This document shows, piece after piece, positions 16,228-26,126 of a stretch of 64,000 nt of DNA. Location: assembly GCF_016342275.1 (NCBI RefSeq), contig NZ_JAEIOT010000007.1:558001-622000 (forward strand). Direction: 5' to 3'. The stretch's first letter is position 1; every line of letters starts with the position of its first letter. This DNA is from Corynebacterium marambiense. GTDB taxonomy: Bacteria; Actinomycetota; Actinomycetes; Mycobacteriales; Mycobacteriaceae. The notes below the pieces were generated by a model, which was given only the letters and a program-made list of their open reading frames with translations, made no database searches and was not told the DNA's origin. The position numbers were made by a program, and so were the translations under genes.

Positions 16228-17162
16228 TCCGGCGACTACCCACTGCGGTACGCACCGTAATCCGATTCGCCACTGTGGTTCTGTGTTCCGGGTCAGTCGT
16301 TTTCCTGATCATGGTATGGCTACCGGGAGATGCGGCGACGGTCGCGGTGCACACACCGGACCCCGAACGGATCGCGGAATTACGCGCACAGATGGGAATC
16401 GACCAACCGGCAATCCACCAGCTCCTTTCCTGGTGGGGGGGACTGCTGCACGGTGAGGGCGGGACACTCCACGGGTCCGGGCGCTCAGTGTGGTCTGCGA
16501 TCGAAATCCCCGTCCGCAACTCGGCGATTCTCGTGGCGTTCGCCTGGCCACTGCTTGTCATCCTGGGATGCACCCTGGGCATCGCTGCAGGGACAGCGGC
16601 CAGATCAGCCAGGGACATGGGGCTGTCCACGGGTGCACAGGCGACACTCGCGGTACCAGAGTTCGCCACCACGACCCTTCTCCTCGTCATCCTGTCGGGC
16701 ATCCTGCATCTTGTCCCCGCCGTATCGCTGGTGCCACCGGGCGGGACCCCGTTGGACAGGCCCGAGGGACTGTTCGTGCCGGCACTGGGTATCGCCGTCA
16801 CCGGCGGCGCCTGGCTGCAGCGCATGGTCCGCGCTGCGGTCGCCGACGCGCACGTGCTCCCCCACGTCGCCGCGGCACGGCTCTCCGGTATGCACCCACT
16901 CGCAGTGTTGATGCGGCACACGCTGCCCGCGGCGTCCGCACCGGTGGCCCAAGCCTGCGCGGCGACCATTCCGTACGCGGTGACGGGGACCGTCGTGGTA
17001 GAGAACGTGGTCGGATTCCCGGGAATCGGAACGCTGGTGGCGAACCTCATAGCGAACCGGGAGGCCGAAGCCACAGCAACCGTGACCGTGCTCCTCGCGG
17101 TGATCACGATGGCCGCTTTCCTGGTCGCGGACCAGAAAATCACGGATGTAGGGTCACCATGA
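16224..17162 (+). CDS. ABC importer permease 1 (DppB/OppB-like)
   Basis: 312 residues, GTG start at 16224 overlapping the lipoprotein stop (GTGA). The N-terminal helix is followed by an extracytoplasmic loop with LPGDAATVAV and ERIAELRAQMGIDQP, a pattern typical of DppB/NikB-type permeases (LGLDxP). Further helices lie at ~100-130, 140-165, 190-205 and 235-305. The ATPase-contact EAA loop is visible around AARLSGMHPLAVLMRHTLPAA. The C-terminal GTVVVENVVGFPGIGTLV is the family's last-helix signature. The stop overlaps the start of permease 2 by 4 bases (ATGA), which supports one coupled operon. Confidence 0.9.
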   Translation: MIRRLPTAVRTVIRFATVVLCSGSVVFLIMVWLPGDAATVAVHTPDPERIAELRAQMGIDQPAIHQLLSWWGGLLHGEGGTLHGSGRSVWSAIEIPVRNSAILVAFAWPLLVILGCTLGIAAGTAARSARDMGLSTGAQATLAVPEFATTTLLLVILSGILHLVPAVSLVPPGGTPLDRPEGLFVPALGIAVTGGAWLQRMVRAAVADAHVLPHVAAARLSGMHPLAVLMRHTLPAASAPVAQACAATIPYAVTGTVVVENVVGFPGIGTLVANLIANREAEATATVTVLLAVITMAAFLVADQKITDVGSP

Positions 17163-18004
17163 GATCACCGGTGCCGTACGGTCCCCGCAGAGCTGACCGC
17201 CGGACCGCCACGGTGATGTTCTCCGTGCTCCTGCTGACAGTCTGGGCGGGTGCGGTGCTCACCGCGCTCGCCGGTCCTCTGATTGCCCATGTTCTCGGGC
17301 TTCCTGATCCCGCGGAGCCCGTCGCCCGCCCCTTCACCGCCCCGGGACCGGGTCATCCGTTGGGTACCGACCGTGTGGGCAGAGATGTCCTCGCACGACT
17401 CTGCATGGGCAATATGGTCCTGGTGATTCCCCCTGCCCTGGCTGCAGCGGCGTCGACCATCTCAGGCACCGCGGTCGGGCTAACGGCCGCTCTGTGCCCC
17501 CGGCTGAGACCCTGGATCAGATTCCTGACAGACACGCTGCTCGTCGTCCCGCCGATGATCATGCTCCTGGCAGTCATCTCGGCGAACGGAGTCGGACTTC
17601 CCGGTGTCACCCTCATGGCCGTAATCCTCTCTCTTCCCCTGTCCTCACGGTATCTGGAAGCCGCGGCGAAACCCGTCGTCTCATCCGGGTATGTCGAAGT
17701 CCGGCGAGCCACAGGGGTACCGTTTCCTGTGGTCGTCATCGGTGACGTCCTCCCCGCGATGCGTCGCGCCCTGTTCGCCGATCTCGGCATCCGTTACGTG
17801 GGCGTGGTGTTCCTGACGGCGACCGCAGCATTCCTCGGTGCGACGGTCGGTACCGGCACCCGAACCTGGGCCTCGATGGTTCCGGAAGCCCTGTCCGGGC
17901 TGGCGTTGAACCCGTGGGCGGCGGCAGCCCCGGTCCTGCTGATCATCGCTCTCACCACCCCACCGGCGATCCTGATCGACATCATCACCGGAAGTGGACG
18001 CTGA
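17159..18004 (+). CDS. ABC importer permease 2 (DppC/OppC-like)
   Basis: 281 residues from the ATG at 17159, which overlaps the upstream stop (ATGA). The N-terminal transmembrane helix is followed by the DppC-type signature HPLGTDRVGRDVLARLCMG (residues ~62-80), then four or five helices. The EAA loop is SGYVEVRRATGVPFPVV, ending in a helix pair with ATAAFLGATVG. It forms the heterodimeric pore with permease 1. The stop and the ATPase start overlap (TGATG). The coding frame is also open upstream inside permease 1, but that part is only a shadow of permease 1. Confidence 0.9.
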   Translation: MRSPVPYGPRRADRRTATVMFSVLLLTVWAGAVLTALAGPLIAHVLGLPDPAEPVARPFTAPGPGHPLGTDRVGRDVLARLCMGNMVLVIPPALAAAASTISGTAVGLTAALCPRLRPWIRFLTDTLLVVPPMIMLLAVISANGVGLPGVTLMAVILSLPLSSRYLEAAAKPVVSSGYVEVRRATGVPFPVVVIGDVLPAMRRALFADLGIRYVGVVFLTATAAFLGATVGTGTRTWASMVPEALSGLALNPWAAAAPVLLIIALTTPPAILIDIITGSGR

Positions 18005-19428
18005 TGGACATCATCGTTTCCGGGCTGACTGTCAGCGCACGGGCAAGCACGGTGCTCGACGGGGTGGACCTCCGGATGGACGCAGGGGAAATCACGGCGC
18101 TGCTCGGTGGATCAGGGACTGGAAAGACAACACTCGCCCACGCACTTCTCGGGCACATACCCCGGGGACTGACCGTGACAGCCGGTGACATCTCCTGTGG
18201 CGGCACGAACCCCCTGAAACTGTCCGGACGCAATCGGCGGGCTTTCCTACGACGTGCCGCTTACGTTGACCAGGACCCGGGGGCGGCACTCCCTCCCACG
18301 ATGTCCGTCCGCGACATCATCAGCCAACGACGTGCATTGGGAGCTGGAAGCGCCCGCCCGGGAGACGACCGGATCCGCGAACTGCTGTCCGACATGGGAC
18401 TCGGCGACACCGCGGAGATCCTCGACCGGACACCCGGCCAGCTATCGGGTGGACAACGGCGCCGGGTGGGGGTGGCCGCGGGAATAGCCTCCGGACCTGA
18501 ACTGCTCATCGTCGATGAACCCACCGCCGGCGTCGACACGGCCTCCGTTGCCGCCGTCATCGACACCATCCGGAGGGCCGTCGCCTGCACCGGAGCCACG
18601 TCACTGATCATCACCCACGACACCGAGGTGGCCGCGGCACTGGCGGACCGCACGGTGCACCTCGAACGGGGCATCATCCGCGCCGGGCCAGCATCTCCAG
18701 CCATCACATCCACCAGAGACCTGACGCATCTGATGGATCAGACAACCACGGTCACTGATTCCCCGGCGCCCACCCACGGTGGTCTCCGAGCCACCGGTCT
18801 CTCCGTCGGATGGGCCGGAGGGCCAGTGACCGTCCCCGTCGATTTCACCGCACCGCACGGATGTCTCACCGTCATCTCCGGACCCTCAGGATCAGGGAAA
18901 TCGACGCTATTGCGCACGCTGCTCGGTCTGCTCCCTCCCCGGACCGGATCCGTGGACCTCGACGGCACACCGCTCGCCCCCGTGTCGAGGCGACGACCAC
19001 GATCGGTTCGGAGGTGTTTCGCCTGGATACCGCAGGAGTCGGAACTCGCGCTGAATCCCTCTGCGCCGGTCGCCCGGGCACTTCGTGTCACCGGGGCACC
19101 ACGCGCAGAGATCGACGCTGTCCTCGCCATGCTCGATCTCGGAGACGTCGATGTCGCACGGGTGAAACCCGGTGACCTGTCGGGAGGCATGAGACAGCGG
19201 GTCTGCGTGGCGGCGGCGCTGCTCGCCCAGCCGGACGTCCTCGTGGCCGACGAGCCGACGTCAGCTCTCGACGGTGCGAGCGCCGAGCTGGTTCTTACCG
19301 CGCTGCGCCACTGCAGTGAGCGGGGAGCCTGCGTGGTCGCGGCCAGCCACGATCCAAAGCTGCTGGAACTCGCCGATCGGGTGGTGCGTGTCTCCGACGA
19401 CCGTGTCCCACCGACTATCGCCAGCTAA
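18004..19428 (+). CDS. Fused double ATPase of the peptide-type importer (DppD-DppF fusion)
   Basis: 474 residues carrying two complete ABC ATPase domains in one chain. Domain 1 (~1-235): Walker [10 protein letters not shown] at 35-43, signature [14 protein letters not shown], Walker [13 protein letters not shown] and switch His in IITHD. Domain 2 (~260-474): Walker [10 protein letters not shown] near 293-301, signature [14 protein letters not shown], Walker [13 protein letters not shown] and ASHD. Both sites look catalytically competent. In most Dpp/Opp/Nik systems these are two separate proteins; the fusion explains why only one ATPase gene follows the permeases. Each half is short and lacks the usual ~80-residue OppD/F C-terminal tail. 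The 3' end overlaps the convergent dnaE stop by 4 bases. Confidence 0.92.
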   Translation: MDIIVSGLTVSARASTVLDGVDLRMDAGEITALLGGSGTGKTTLAHALLGHIPRGLTVTAGDISCGGTNPLKLSGRNRRAFLRRAAYVDQDPGAALPPTMSVRDIISQRRALGAGSARPGDDRIRELLSDMGLGDTAEILDRTPGQLSGGQRRRVGVAAGIASGPELLIVDEPTAGVDTASVAAVIDTIRRAVACTGATSLIITHDTEVAAALADRTVHLERGIIRAGPASPAITSTRDLTHLMDQTTTVTDSPAPTHGGLRATGLSVGWAGGPVTVPVDFTAPHGCLTVISGPSGSGKSTLLRTLLGLLPPRTGSVDLDGTPLAPVSRRRPRSVRRCFAWIPQESELALNPSAPVARALRVTGAPRAEIDAVLAMLDLGDVDVARVKPGDLSGGMRQRVCVAAALLAQPDVLVADEPTSALDGASAELVLTALRHCSERGACVVAASHDPKLLELADRVVRVSDDRVPPTIAS

Positions 19429-22400
19429 CCCAGGATCCCCGGCCCCATCGTGGCCTTCAGGTCACCCATGAGGTTGCCGTCACGGTTGACCCGCAGATGC
19501 TCCCCGAGGATCATCACCGTTGATTCATCGCCGTCAACCAGGTTCAGGTACACGTCCGAGTCGCCCTTGTTCGCCATGAGCACCTGCTTGAGCTTCGCGA
19601 TGGTGGGCATGGTGCACTGGTCGGTGCGCAACGTCAGCCGCAGGGGAAGCCCGGCGCCGTTTCCCGGCCCGAGATCCGGGGTCTTCAGGTCGTCGCAGAA
19701 CAGGCTAGTGCGGTCGTCCCGAATCGAGATGTGGGCCTTGGCGAGAATGATGTTGTCCTCCACGATCTGGGGCGCGACCAGTGCGTAGACCTTGTTGAAC
19801 ACGAGCAGCTCCACGGAGGCCCCGTTGTGGTCCTCCACGGTGACGATCGCCCACGGGGAACCGTCCTTCTTGGAGAAGCGCCGGTCGACGGCGGAGATGA
19901 TCCCGCCGATCTTGACCTCGGCCTTGTTCTTCAGTTCCCCAGCGAGGATCGTCGTGAGCGGGGTGTCGGTCTGCGCGGCCAGTGCCTGCTCGAACCCGTC
20001 GAGCGGGTGCCCGGAGACGTAGAGGCCAAGCATCTCGCGTTCGAGGGCGAGCTCGTGCTTGCGTTCCCACTTCTCGTCCGGAACCTGCACCGCGAAAGCG
20101 TTGGCGAAGGTCTCGTCCTCTCCCCCGAGACCGGCGAAGAGATCGAACTGACCCTTGTCCGCCGCTTTCTTCGTGGTGATGACGGAGTCCACGGCCTCTT
20201 CGTGAATCAGCATCAGCCCCTTACGAGGATGCCCGAGGGAATCGAAGGCGCCGGCCTTGATGAGGGACTCGGTGACCCGCTTGGAGCAGGGGCCTGTTTC
20301 GATCTTGTCCAGGTAGTCGGAAAAGTTCGCGAACGTGCCCTTCTCCTTGCGGGTCTTCACGATGGATTCGACGACGTCGGCACCGACATTGCGGACCGCC
20401 CCGAGACCGAAGCGGATGTCCTCGCCAACGGACTGGAACGTGAGCTGAGACTCGTTGACGTCCGGGGAGAGCACGCGGATACCGAGGTGACGACAGTCGG
20501 AGAGATAGATCGCCGATTTGTCCTTGTTGTCTGCGACGGAGGTCAGCAGAGCGGCCATGTATTCGGCGGTGTAGTTGGCCTTGAGATACCCGGTCCAGAA
20601 ACTGACCAGACCGTAACCGGCGGCGTGTGACTTGTTGAACGCGTACGCCGCGAACGGCTCGATGGTGTCCCAGAGCTTCTTGATCGCCTCATCCGAGTAG
20701 CCGTTGGAACGCATGCCCGCCTGGAAGTTCACGAACTCCTTGGCCAGCACCTCGGGCTTCTTCTTACCCATGGCCTTACGGAATCCGTCGGCCTGGCCGG
20801 CGGTGTAGTTCGCCAGTTTCTGGGAGATACGCATGATCTGCTCCTGGTACACGATCAGACCGTAGGTGTCCTCCAGGATCTCCTTGAGCGGTTCCTCCAG
20901 CTCGGGGTGAATCGGGGTGATTGGCTGGCGCCCGTTCTTGCGGTCCGCGTAGTCCCAGTGCGCGTTCATTCCCATCGGGCCGGGGCGGTAGAGCGCGAGA
21001 GCGGCGACAATGTCGTCGAAGCCGGTGGGCTCCATCCGCTTCAGCAGTTCGCGCATGCCGCCGGAGTCGAGCTGGAACACGCCGAGGGTGTCGCCGCGGG
21101 CGAGCAGCTTGTAGGTCTCCTCATCATCGGTGGTGAGTGCCTCGAGGTCGATGTCGATACCCCGGTTGGCCTTGATGTTCTCGATGCAGTCACCGATGAC
21201 GGTGAGGTTGCGCAGCCCCAGGAAGTCCATCTTCAGCAAGCCGATGGCCTCGCAGGAGGGATAGGGCCAGCCGGTGATGATCGCGCCGTCCTGGGCACGT
21301 TTCCACATCGGGATGCAGTCGAGCAGCGGGACACTCGCCATGATCACGGCGCAGGCGTGAACGCCGGCCTGGCGGATGACGCCCTCGAAACCACGTGCGG
21401 TGTCGTAGATGGCGCGCACGTCGGGGTCGTTCTCGATGAGGGTGCGCACCTCCTGCGCCTCCCCGTAGCGCTCGTGCGAGGGATCCATGATCCCGGACAA
21501 CGGGATGTCCTTGGCCTGCTGTGCCGGAGGCAGGGCCTTGGTGATCCGGTCGGCGATCTGGTAACCGGGCTGACCGAACTGCACGCGGGCGGAGTCCTTC
21601 AGCGCCTGCTTCGTCTTCACGGTGCCGAAGGTGATCACCTGCGCGACCTTGTCCTCACCCCACTTGTCCGCCGCATATCGGATCATCTCACCCCGGCGAC
21701 GGTCGTCGAAGTCAATGTCGATGTCGGGCGCGGAAGGACGTTCCGGATTGAGGAACCTCTCGAAGAGCAGATCGTGCTCAATGGGGTCAATGTTGGTGAT
21801 CGTCAGGGCGTAGGCAACCAACGAACCGGCTGCGGAACCTCGACCTGGCCCGACCCGGATTCCCACCGAGCGGGCGTGCTTGATCAGCTCCGCGACGATG
21901 AGGAAGTAGGAGGGATAGCCCTTGCCGTCGATGACATCGATCTCGTAGGTCGCCCGATCCAGGTACTCCTGCGGAACCTGACCACCGTTGAAACGTTCCT
22001 TCAGTCCTCCCATCACCTCGTGGGTGAGCCACGAGGTGGGGGTGTACCCGTCCGGAACCGTAGCAATCGGCATGCGGTCGTGAGTGTGCGGCGTCCACAG
22101 TTCGCTGTAGTCCTGGACCCGCTCCGCGATGAGCAGGGTGTTGTCGCAGGCCCCTGGGACGGTGTCATCCCACATGGAGCGCATCTCCTCGGCGGATTTG
22201 ATGTAGTAGCCGTCACCGCCGAACTTGAACCGGTCCTCGTCGTGCAGAGTCTTGCCGGTCTGCACGCAGAGCATCGCCTCGTGGGCTTTGGCCTGGTCCT
22301 TGACGACGTAGTGGCAGTCGTTGGTCACCAGCGGCGGTAGGTCGAGGCGTTTACCGATCTCCAGTAGTTCGCGCCGGACCCGGGTCTCGATGTCGATCCC

Positions 22401-22982
22401 GTGGTCCATCAGCTCGAGGAAATAATTGTCTTTGCCGTAGATGTCCTGCCACATCGCCGCGGCCTCGAGAGCCTGGTCGAACTGCCCCAGGCGCAGACGG
22501 GTCTGAACATCGCCGGACGGGCAGCCGGTCGTAGCGATGATGCCGGTGGCGTTCTCCGCGATGAGGTCGGCGTCCATGCGGGGCCACTTGCCGAGCTGCC
22601 CCTCGTAGGACGCCATCGAGGACAGGTAGAAGAGGTTGCGCAGCCCGGCGGCGTTCTCCGCGATCATCGTCTGGTGCAGGTACGCGCCGGAGGCCGAGAC
22701 ATCGTCTGATTTCTGGTGGGGTTCTCCCCAGCGGACACGCTGCTTGTTGAACCGGGATTCCGGGGCGAGGTAGGCCTCGATCCCGATGATCGGCTTGATG
22801 CCTGCATCGGTCATGGCGTGGTAGAACGCATCCGAGCCGAACATGTTGCCGTGGTCGGTCATGCCGACCGCAGGCATCTTCTGTCGGGTGACCTCCTCGG
22901 CGAGCAGGTCCACCTTGGCCATGCCGTCGAGCATGGAGTATTCCGTGTGGTTGTGCAGGTGTACGAAGGAGGAACCGCTCAT
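19425..22982 (-). CDS. dnaE: DNA polymerase III alpha subunit
   Basis: 1185 residues, full length for DnaE1 of this order. It is the replicative polymerase. The N-terminal PHP domain begins [13 protein letters not shown] (residues 8-20) and has MTDHGNMFG, so the metal-binding proofreading exonuclease site expected in actinobacterial DnaE1 seems preserved. The polymerase palm has [10 protein letters not shown] and the catalytic aspartates in [12 protein letters not shown]. Helix-hairpin-helix and OB-fold regions follow ([16 protein letters not shown] near 1010). The start at 22982 gives the conserved N-terminus. The gene stands alone, flanked by the transport block on one side and rarD, divergent, on the other. 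Confidence 0.97.
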   Translation of the reverse strand: MSGSSFVHLHNHTEYSMLDGMAKVDLLAEEVTRQKMPAVGMTDHGNMFGSDAFYHAMTDAGIKPIIGIEAYLAPESRFNKQRVRWGEPHQKSDDVSASGAYLHQTMIAENAAGLRNLFYLSSMASYEGQLGKWPRMDADLIAENATGIIATTGCPSGDVQTRLRLGQFDQALEAAAMWQDIYGKDNYFLELMDHGIDIETRVRRELLEIGKRLDLPPLVTNDCHYVVKDQAKAHEAMLCVQTGKTLHDEDRFKFGGDGYYIKSAEEMRSMWDDTVPGACDNTLLIAERVQDYSELWTPHTHDRMPIATVPDGYTPTSWLTHEVMGGLKERFNGGQVPQEYLDRATYEIDVIDGKGYPSYFLIVAELIKHARSVGIRVGPGRGSAAGSLVAYALTITNIDPIEHDLLFERFLNPERPSAPDIDIDFDDRRRGEMIRYAADKWGEDKVAQVITFGTVKTKQALKDSARVQFGQPGYQIADRITKALPPAQQAKDIPLSGIMDPSHERYGEAQEVRTLIENDPDVRAIYDTARGFEGVIRQAGVHACAVIMASVPLLDCIPMWKRAQDGAIITGWPYPSCEAIGLLKMDFLGLRNLTVIGDCIENIKANRGIDIDLEALTTDDEETYKLLARGDTLGVFQLDSGGMRELLKRMEPTGFDDIVAALALYRPGPMGMNAHWDYADRKNGRQPITPIHPELEEPLKEILEDTYGLIVYQEQIMRISQKLANYTAGQADGFRKAMGKKKPEVLAKEFVNFQAGMRSNGYSDEAIKKLWDTIEPFAAYAFNKSHAAGYGLVSFWTGYLKANYTAEYMAALLTSVADNKDKSAIYLSDCRHLGIRVLSPDVNESQLTFQSVGEDIRFGLGAVRNVGADVVESIVKTRKEKGTFANFSDYLDKIETGPCSKRVTESLIKAGAFDSLGHPRKGLMLIHEEAVDSVITTKKAADKGQFDLFAGLGGEDETFANAFAVQVPDEKWERKHELALEREMLGLYVSGHPLDGFEQALAAQTDTPLTTILAGELKNKAEVKIGGIISAVDRRFSKKDGSPWAIVTVEDHNGASVELLVFNKVYALVAPQIVEDNIILAKAHISIRDDRTSLFCDDLKTPDLGPGNGAGLPLRLTLRTDQCTMPTIAKLKQVLMANKGDSDVYLNLVDGDESTVMILGEHLRVNRDGNLMGDLKATMGPGILG

Positions 22983-23109
22983 GGCCGCTTAGTCTATCCG
23001 CCGGGAGGGGCCCCGGCGAGGGCCCCAGGTCACGGCCCCACCCCGTGGGTGACAACGGTGTCATTCGCCGATCCACGGGACATCCGTGGGCTACCGGAGC
23101 CGACACGGG

Positions 23110-23122
23110 TAGTGTGTTCCGA
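23110..23122 (+). promoter_or_regulatory. Leaderless promoter of rarD (-10 TAGTGT)
   Basis: TAGTGT (23110-23115) is followed by 7 bases and the rarD ATG, the same geometry as at treZ. No ribosome-binding site is present. Confidence 0.55.
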
Positions 23123-24013
23123 ATGATATTCGGGGTTCTCGCTTACCTGCTCTGGGGTTCCTTCGCCGCCTACTTCCCGCTGCTGAAACCCGCCTCGCCG
23201 CTGGAGATCCTGGCACACCGCATCGTGTGGACCGCGCTCGTGATGTTCCTCGTCCTCGGTGTGACCCGCGGCATCCCGGTTCTGCGTCGGGCGGACCGCA
23301 GGACCTGGGGGACCATCGCCGGCGCAGCGGTGCTCATCGCACTGAACTGGCTGGTCTACGTCATCGCGGTCAACACCGGACATGTATCGGAGGCGGCTCT
23401 AGGCTACTTCATCAACCCCCTCGTCAGTGTTGCGATGGGCATGATCTTCCTGAAGGAGCGGCTGCGCCCAGCGCAGAAGGTCTCGGTGGCGATCGCGGTC
23501 GTCGCGGTGCTCATCCTCACGATCATCGGCGGCGAGCCGCCACTACTCGGTCTGACGCTCGCGGTGACCTTCGGAGCGTACGGGCTGCTGAAGAAGCGGG
23601 TTGGTGTCCCGGCGGCGGCCTCACTCGCCGGCGAGACCCTCGTCCTTCTCCCCCTCGCAGCCGGGTACCTGGTGTTCCTCGGCATCCGCGGTGGGGGTAC
23701 CTTCACCGGCCACGGCACGGGCCACACGTTGATGCTGATGAGCACCGGGATCGTCACCGCCGTGCCGCTGCTGCTGTTCGGGATGGCGGCCAGCCGCATC
23801 CCGCTGGCGACGATCGGGATGCTCCAGTACATGACCCCTTCGATCCAGATGCTGTGGGCAGTGCTCATCGTCGACGAAACCCTCTCCCCCGTGCGGTGGG
23901 TGGGGTTCTGCATCATCTGGGTCTCGGTGGCGATCTACCTCGGCGACCTCGTGGCGCAGCAGCGGTCCAGACGTCGCGGGGCTGCCGCCGTGGAGGATGT
24001 CACTCCGGTCTGA
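23123..24013 (+). CDS. rarD: EamA-family transporter, RarD type
   Basis: 296 residues, with ten hydrophobic helices in two repeated EamA halves. The first helix, IFGVLAYLLWGSFAAYFPLL, and the EILAHRIVWTALVM segment are the RarD signature; ALNWLVYVIAVNTGHVSEAALGYFINPL is the conserved pore region. RarD-type proteins are inner-membrane drug/metabolite transporters; the substrate is not known. I chose the ATG at 23123 since homology begins there and a -10 lies 7 bases upstream; a longer frame from 23045 is not supported. The 3' end overlaps the convergent gene by 14 bases. Confidence 0.9.
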   Translation: MIFGVLAYLLWGSFAAYFPLLKPASPLEILAHRIVWTALVMFLVLGVTRGIPVLRRADRRTWGTIAGAAVLIALNWLVYVIAVNTGHVSEAALGYFINPLVSVAMGMIFLKERLRPAQKVSVAIAVVAVLILTIIGGEPPLLGLTLAVTFGAYGLLKKRVGVPAAASLAGETLVLLPLAAGYLVFLGIRGGGTFTGHGTGHTLMLMSTGIVTAVPLLLFGMAASRIPLATIGMLQYMTPSIQMLWAVLIVDETLSPVRWVGFCIIWVSVAIYLGDLVAQQRSRRRGAAAVEDVTPV

Positions 24014-24578
24014 CCACCGGCCGCACCCCGATCCGGCCCCACGCCGCGTCCGGGGGCAGCACCTCGACCGCGAGCACCTCAGGTTCCTCCGCGAGGATGC
24101 GGAGGACCGTCCCGTCGTCCCAGACGACCACACCACGCAACCGTCGATCGGGCAGAGTACCGCCGTCACCGAGGGAGTGGTCAATGAGGTTCAGGGTGCG
24201 GTCGAAGACATCTTCCCGCCCTTCCGCGCCGGTGGGTTCAGGCAGCGCGACGGGGACCGCACCATCCAGGACGAGTGCGTTGACCCGCCCGATGTCGGCT
24301 TGCTCGAGGATCCTCGCGGCGTCGGCGGCGGGCTGCAGGTCGTAAAATGTCACGAGAGCGAATCCCTCGTCATCATCCGGGGCCGCCGCGAGACTCTCTG
24401 CGGCCCGTTCCCGGTAGTCGTCCAGGGATTCACCGTGATCCCGTCCGAGGACGTCGCCGTTGACGGGCATCGGTTTCGCTACCCGGTCCGAGGTGGACAG
24501 CCAGGCGACAGTCCCGAAGAGCGCGGCAATGCTGATCACCGCGACACCGGTCCGGATCCGATCCACGTCCATGCCCAC
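24000..24578 (-). CDS. Membrane-anchored protein of unknown function
   Basis: 192 residues. A single hydrophobic helix at about residues 11-27 (GVAVISIAALFGTVAWL) follows a short N-terminus with few charges, and the remaining ~160 residues are hydrophilic and acidic, so it is probably an N-terminally anchored protein facing outside. ALVTFYDLQPAADAARIL and LEVLAVEVLPPDAAWGRIG-type stretches suggest a compact alpha/beta domain, but I recognise no family. It starts 21 bases after the rluD stop on the same strand, so it belongs to the lspA-rluD unit. Its end overlaps the rarD end by 14 bases. Confidence 0.75.
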   Translation of the reverse strand: MGMDVDRIRTGVAVISIAALFGTVAWLSTSDRVAKPMPVNGDVLGRDHGESLDDYRERAAESLAAAPDDDEGFALVTFYDLQPAADAARILEQADIGRVNALVLDGAVPVALPEPTGAEGREDVFDRTLNLIDHSLGDGGTLPDRRLRGVVVWDDGTVLRILAEEPEVLAVEVLPPDAAWGRIGVRPVVRPE

Positions 24579-24598
24579 TACCTGCCTCCCGATGTCTT

Positions 24599-25528
24599 CT
24601 ATGCCTGGCGCAGGATGTCCAGCGCGTGCTGCAGGTCATTCGGATACGGGGAGACGATCTCCATCGCCCGGCCGTCTGCGGGGTGGATGAACCCGAGAGA
24701 CACCGCGTGCAACCACTGGCGGTCGAGCCCCAGCCGTTTACTGAGATTCGGGTCCGAGCCGTACATCGGGTCGCCGCAGCAGGGATGGTGCAGCGCGGAG
24801 AAGTGAACCCGAATCTGGTGGGTGCGGCCGGTCTCAAGGTGGACGTCGAGGAGCGATGCCTCACGGAACGCCTCGATCGTCGAGTAGTGGGTCACCGAGT
24901 GCTTGCCGTCGCTGCGCACGCAGAACCGCCAGCCCGCCGACGGATGCCTGCCGATGGGCGCCTCAATGGTGCCCGTCGACGGATCGGGGTGGCCCTGCAC
25001 GAGCGCGTGGTAGGTCTTGGTGACGGTGCGGTCCCGGAACGCACGCTTGAGGTGTGTGTAGGCCCGCTCGCTGGCGGCGACGACCATGACCCCGGAGGTA
25101 CCGACATCAAGACGCTGCACGATGCCCTTGCGTTCCGGTGGTCCCGAGGTGGAGATCCGGAAACCGGCGGCGGCCAGTCCACCCACCACGGTGGGCCCCT
25201 CCCAACCGACGGTCGGGTGCGCGGCGACGCCGACGGGCTTGTTCACCGCGATGATGTCGTCGTCGGAGTAGAGGATGTCCATGCCCTCGACGAGTTCCTC
25301 CCTGGGCAGCAGGGGGCGCTCGGGCTCGGGCAGCGTGACATCGAGCCAGTCCCCGGCCGTCAGTCGGTCGGATTTCCCGACCGCACGCCCACCGACGAAT
25401 ACGTCACCGGCCGCGGCAAGGTCGGCGACCGTGGTGCGGGACAGTCCGAGGAGCTTCGCCAGTCCAGCGTCGACGCGCATTCCGGCGAGGCCGTCCGGGA
25501 CGGGGAGTTGGCGGGAGGGGCGGGTCAT
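24599..25528 (-). CDS. rluD: RluD/RluA-family 23S rRNA pseudouridine synthase
   Basis: 309 residues. An N-terminal S4 RNA-binding domain (residues ~15-70: [19 protein letters not shown] then [17 protein letters not shown]) precedes the RluA catalytic domain with the active-site aspartate in [15 protein letters not shown] and the later [16 protein letters not shown]. It isomerises uridines in large-subunit rRNA or tRNA; D-type specificity is the usual assignment for the gene next to lspA. The start overlaps the lspA stop by 4 bases (ATGA), so the two are translationally coupled. Confidence 0.93.
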   Translation of the reverse strand: MTRPSRQLPVPDGLAGMRVDAGLAKLLGLSRTTVADLAAAGDVFVGGRAVGKSDRLTAGDWLDVTLPEPERPLLPREELVEGMDILYSDDDIIAVNKPVGVAAHPTVGWEGPTVVGGLAAAGFRISTSGPPERKGIVQRLDVGTSGVMVVAASERAYTHLKRAFRDRTVTKTYHALVQGHPDPSTGTIEAPIGRHPSAGWRFCVRSDGKHSVTHYSTIEAFREASLLDVHLETGRTHQIRVHFSALHHPCCGDPMYGSDPNLSKRLGLDRQWLHAVSLGFIHPADGRAMEIVSPYPNDLQHALDILRQA

Positions 25529-26058
25529 GCGGCCACCTCCGTGGCCCGCGACTCGGCGCGGGCGTCCAGCAGCGTGGACAGGAGGAACACGACGACCCCG
25601 ACGGTGATGCAGGAGTCCGCCACGTTGAACACCGCGAAGTCCCCCACCGAGATGAAGTCGACGACATGCCCGACGAAGAATCCGGGGTCCCGGAACAACC
25701 GGTCAGTGAGGTTGCCGGCCGCACCGCCGGCAACGAGTGCTAGGCCGAGGGCCGCGAGCCGCCCGTCCACCCGGGGCGAGTGCCAGAGGATCCCCACGAC
25801 GAAGATCAGCTGGATGGCGGTGAACACCCACGTGAACGAGGTTCCGAAGGAGAACGCCGCCCCCGGGTTGAACACCAGGTGGAACCGGAACCAGTCGCCG
25901 ATGAGTGGCACGACCTCGCCGGGTTCCATTCCGGCGAGGATCAGGGCCTTGGAAAGTTGGTCCACGGCTGCGGCAACGACGATCACCACGATCGTGAACA
26001 CCAGACATCCCTTGTTTCGTCTCGCCTTGTCAGTCGCCTTGTCAGTCACGCTGACCAT
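25525..26058 (-). CDS. lspA: Prolipoprotein signal peptidase (signal peptidase II)
   Basis: 177 residues from the ATG at 26058; a GTG at 26052 is also possible. Four transmembrane helices are seen. The catalytic aspartates are in the conserved boxes GNLTDRLF and [11 protein letters not shown], with the [10 protein letters not shown] box. It cleaves the signal peptide of lipid-modified prolipoproteins at the membrane. The N-terminus contains a short duplication, TDKATDKA, from a 12-base tandem repeat. The neighbouring divergent gene encodes a lipoprotein substrate candidate. It is first in the lspA-rluD-24000 unit. Confidence 0.94.
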   Translation of the reverse strand: MVSVTDKATDKARRNKGCLVFTIVVIVVAAAVDQLSKALILAGMEPGEVVPLIGDWFRFHLVFNPGAAFSFGTSFTWVFTAIQLIFVVGILWHSPRVDGRLAALGLALVAGGAAGNLTDRLFRDPGFFVGHVVDFISVGDFAVFNVADSCITVGVVVFLLSTLLDARAESRATEVAA

Positions 26059-26113
26059 CTTCCCCCAAAACCGCCGCAAAACCCACTCGATCGCCGTCCG
26101 GCCCGGGTAGCGG

Positions 26114-26126
26114 TACCGTTGACGGG
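26114..26126 (+). promoter_or_regulatory. Leaderless promoter of the lipoprotein gene (-10 TACCGT)
   Basis: TACCGT (26114-26119) is followed by 7 bases and a GTG start. The spacing equals that at treZ and rarD, and there is no ribosome-binding site, so leaderless initiation on GTG is predicted. Confidence 0.5.

Noticed and set aside
20907..22340. 477-codon open frame on the plus strand
   Set aside because: It lies wholly inside dnaE on the other strand; composition is typical of antisense frames in GC-rich genes, with no family motif and no ribosome-binding site.
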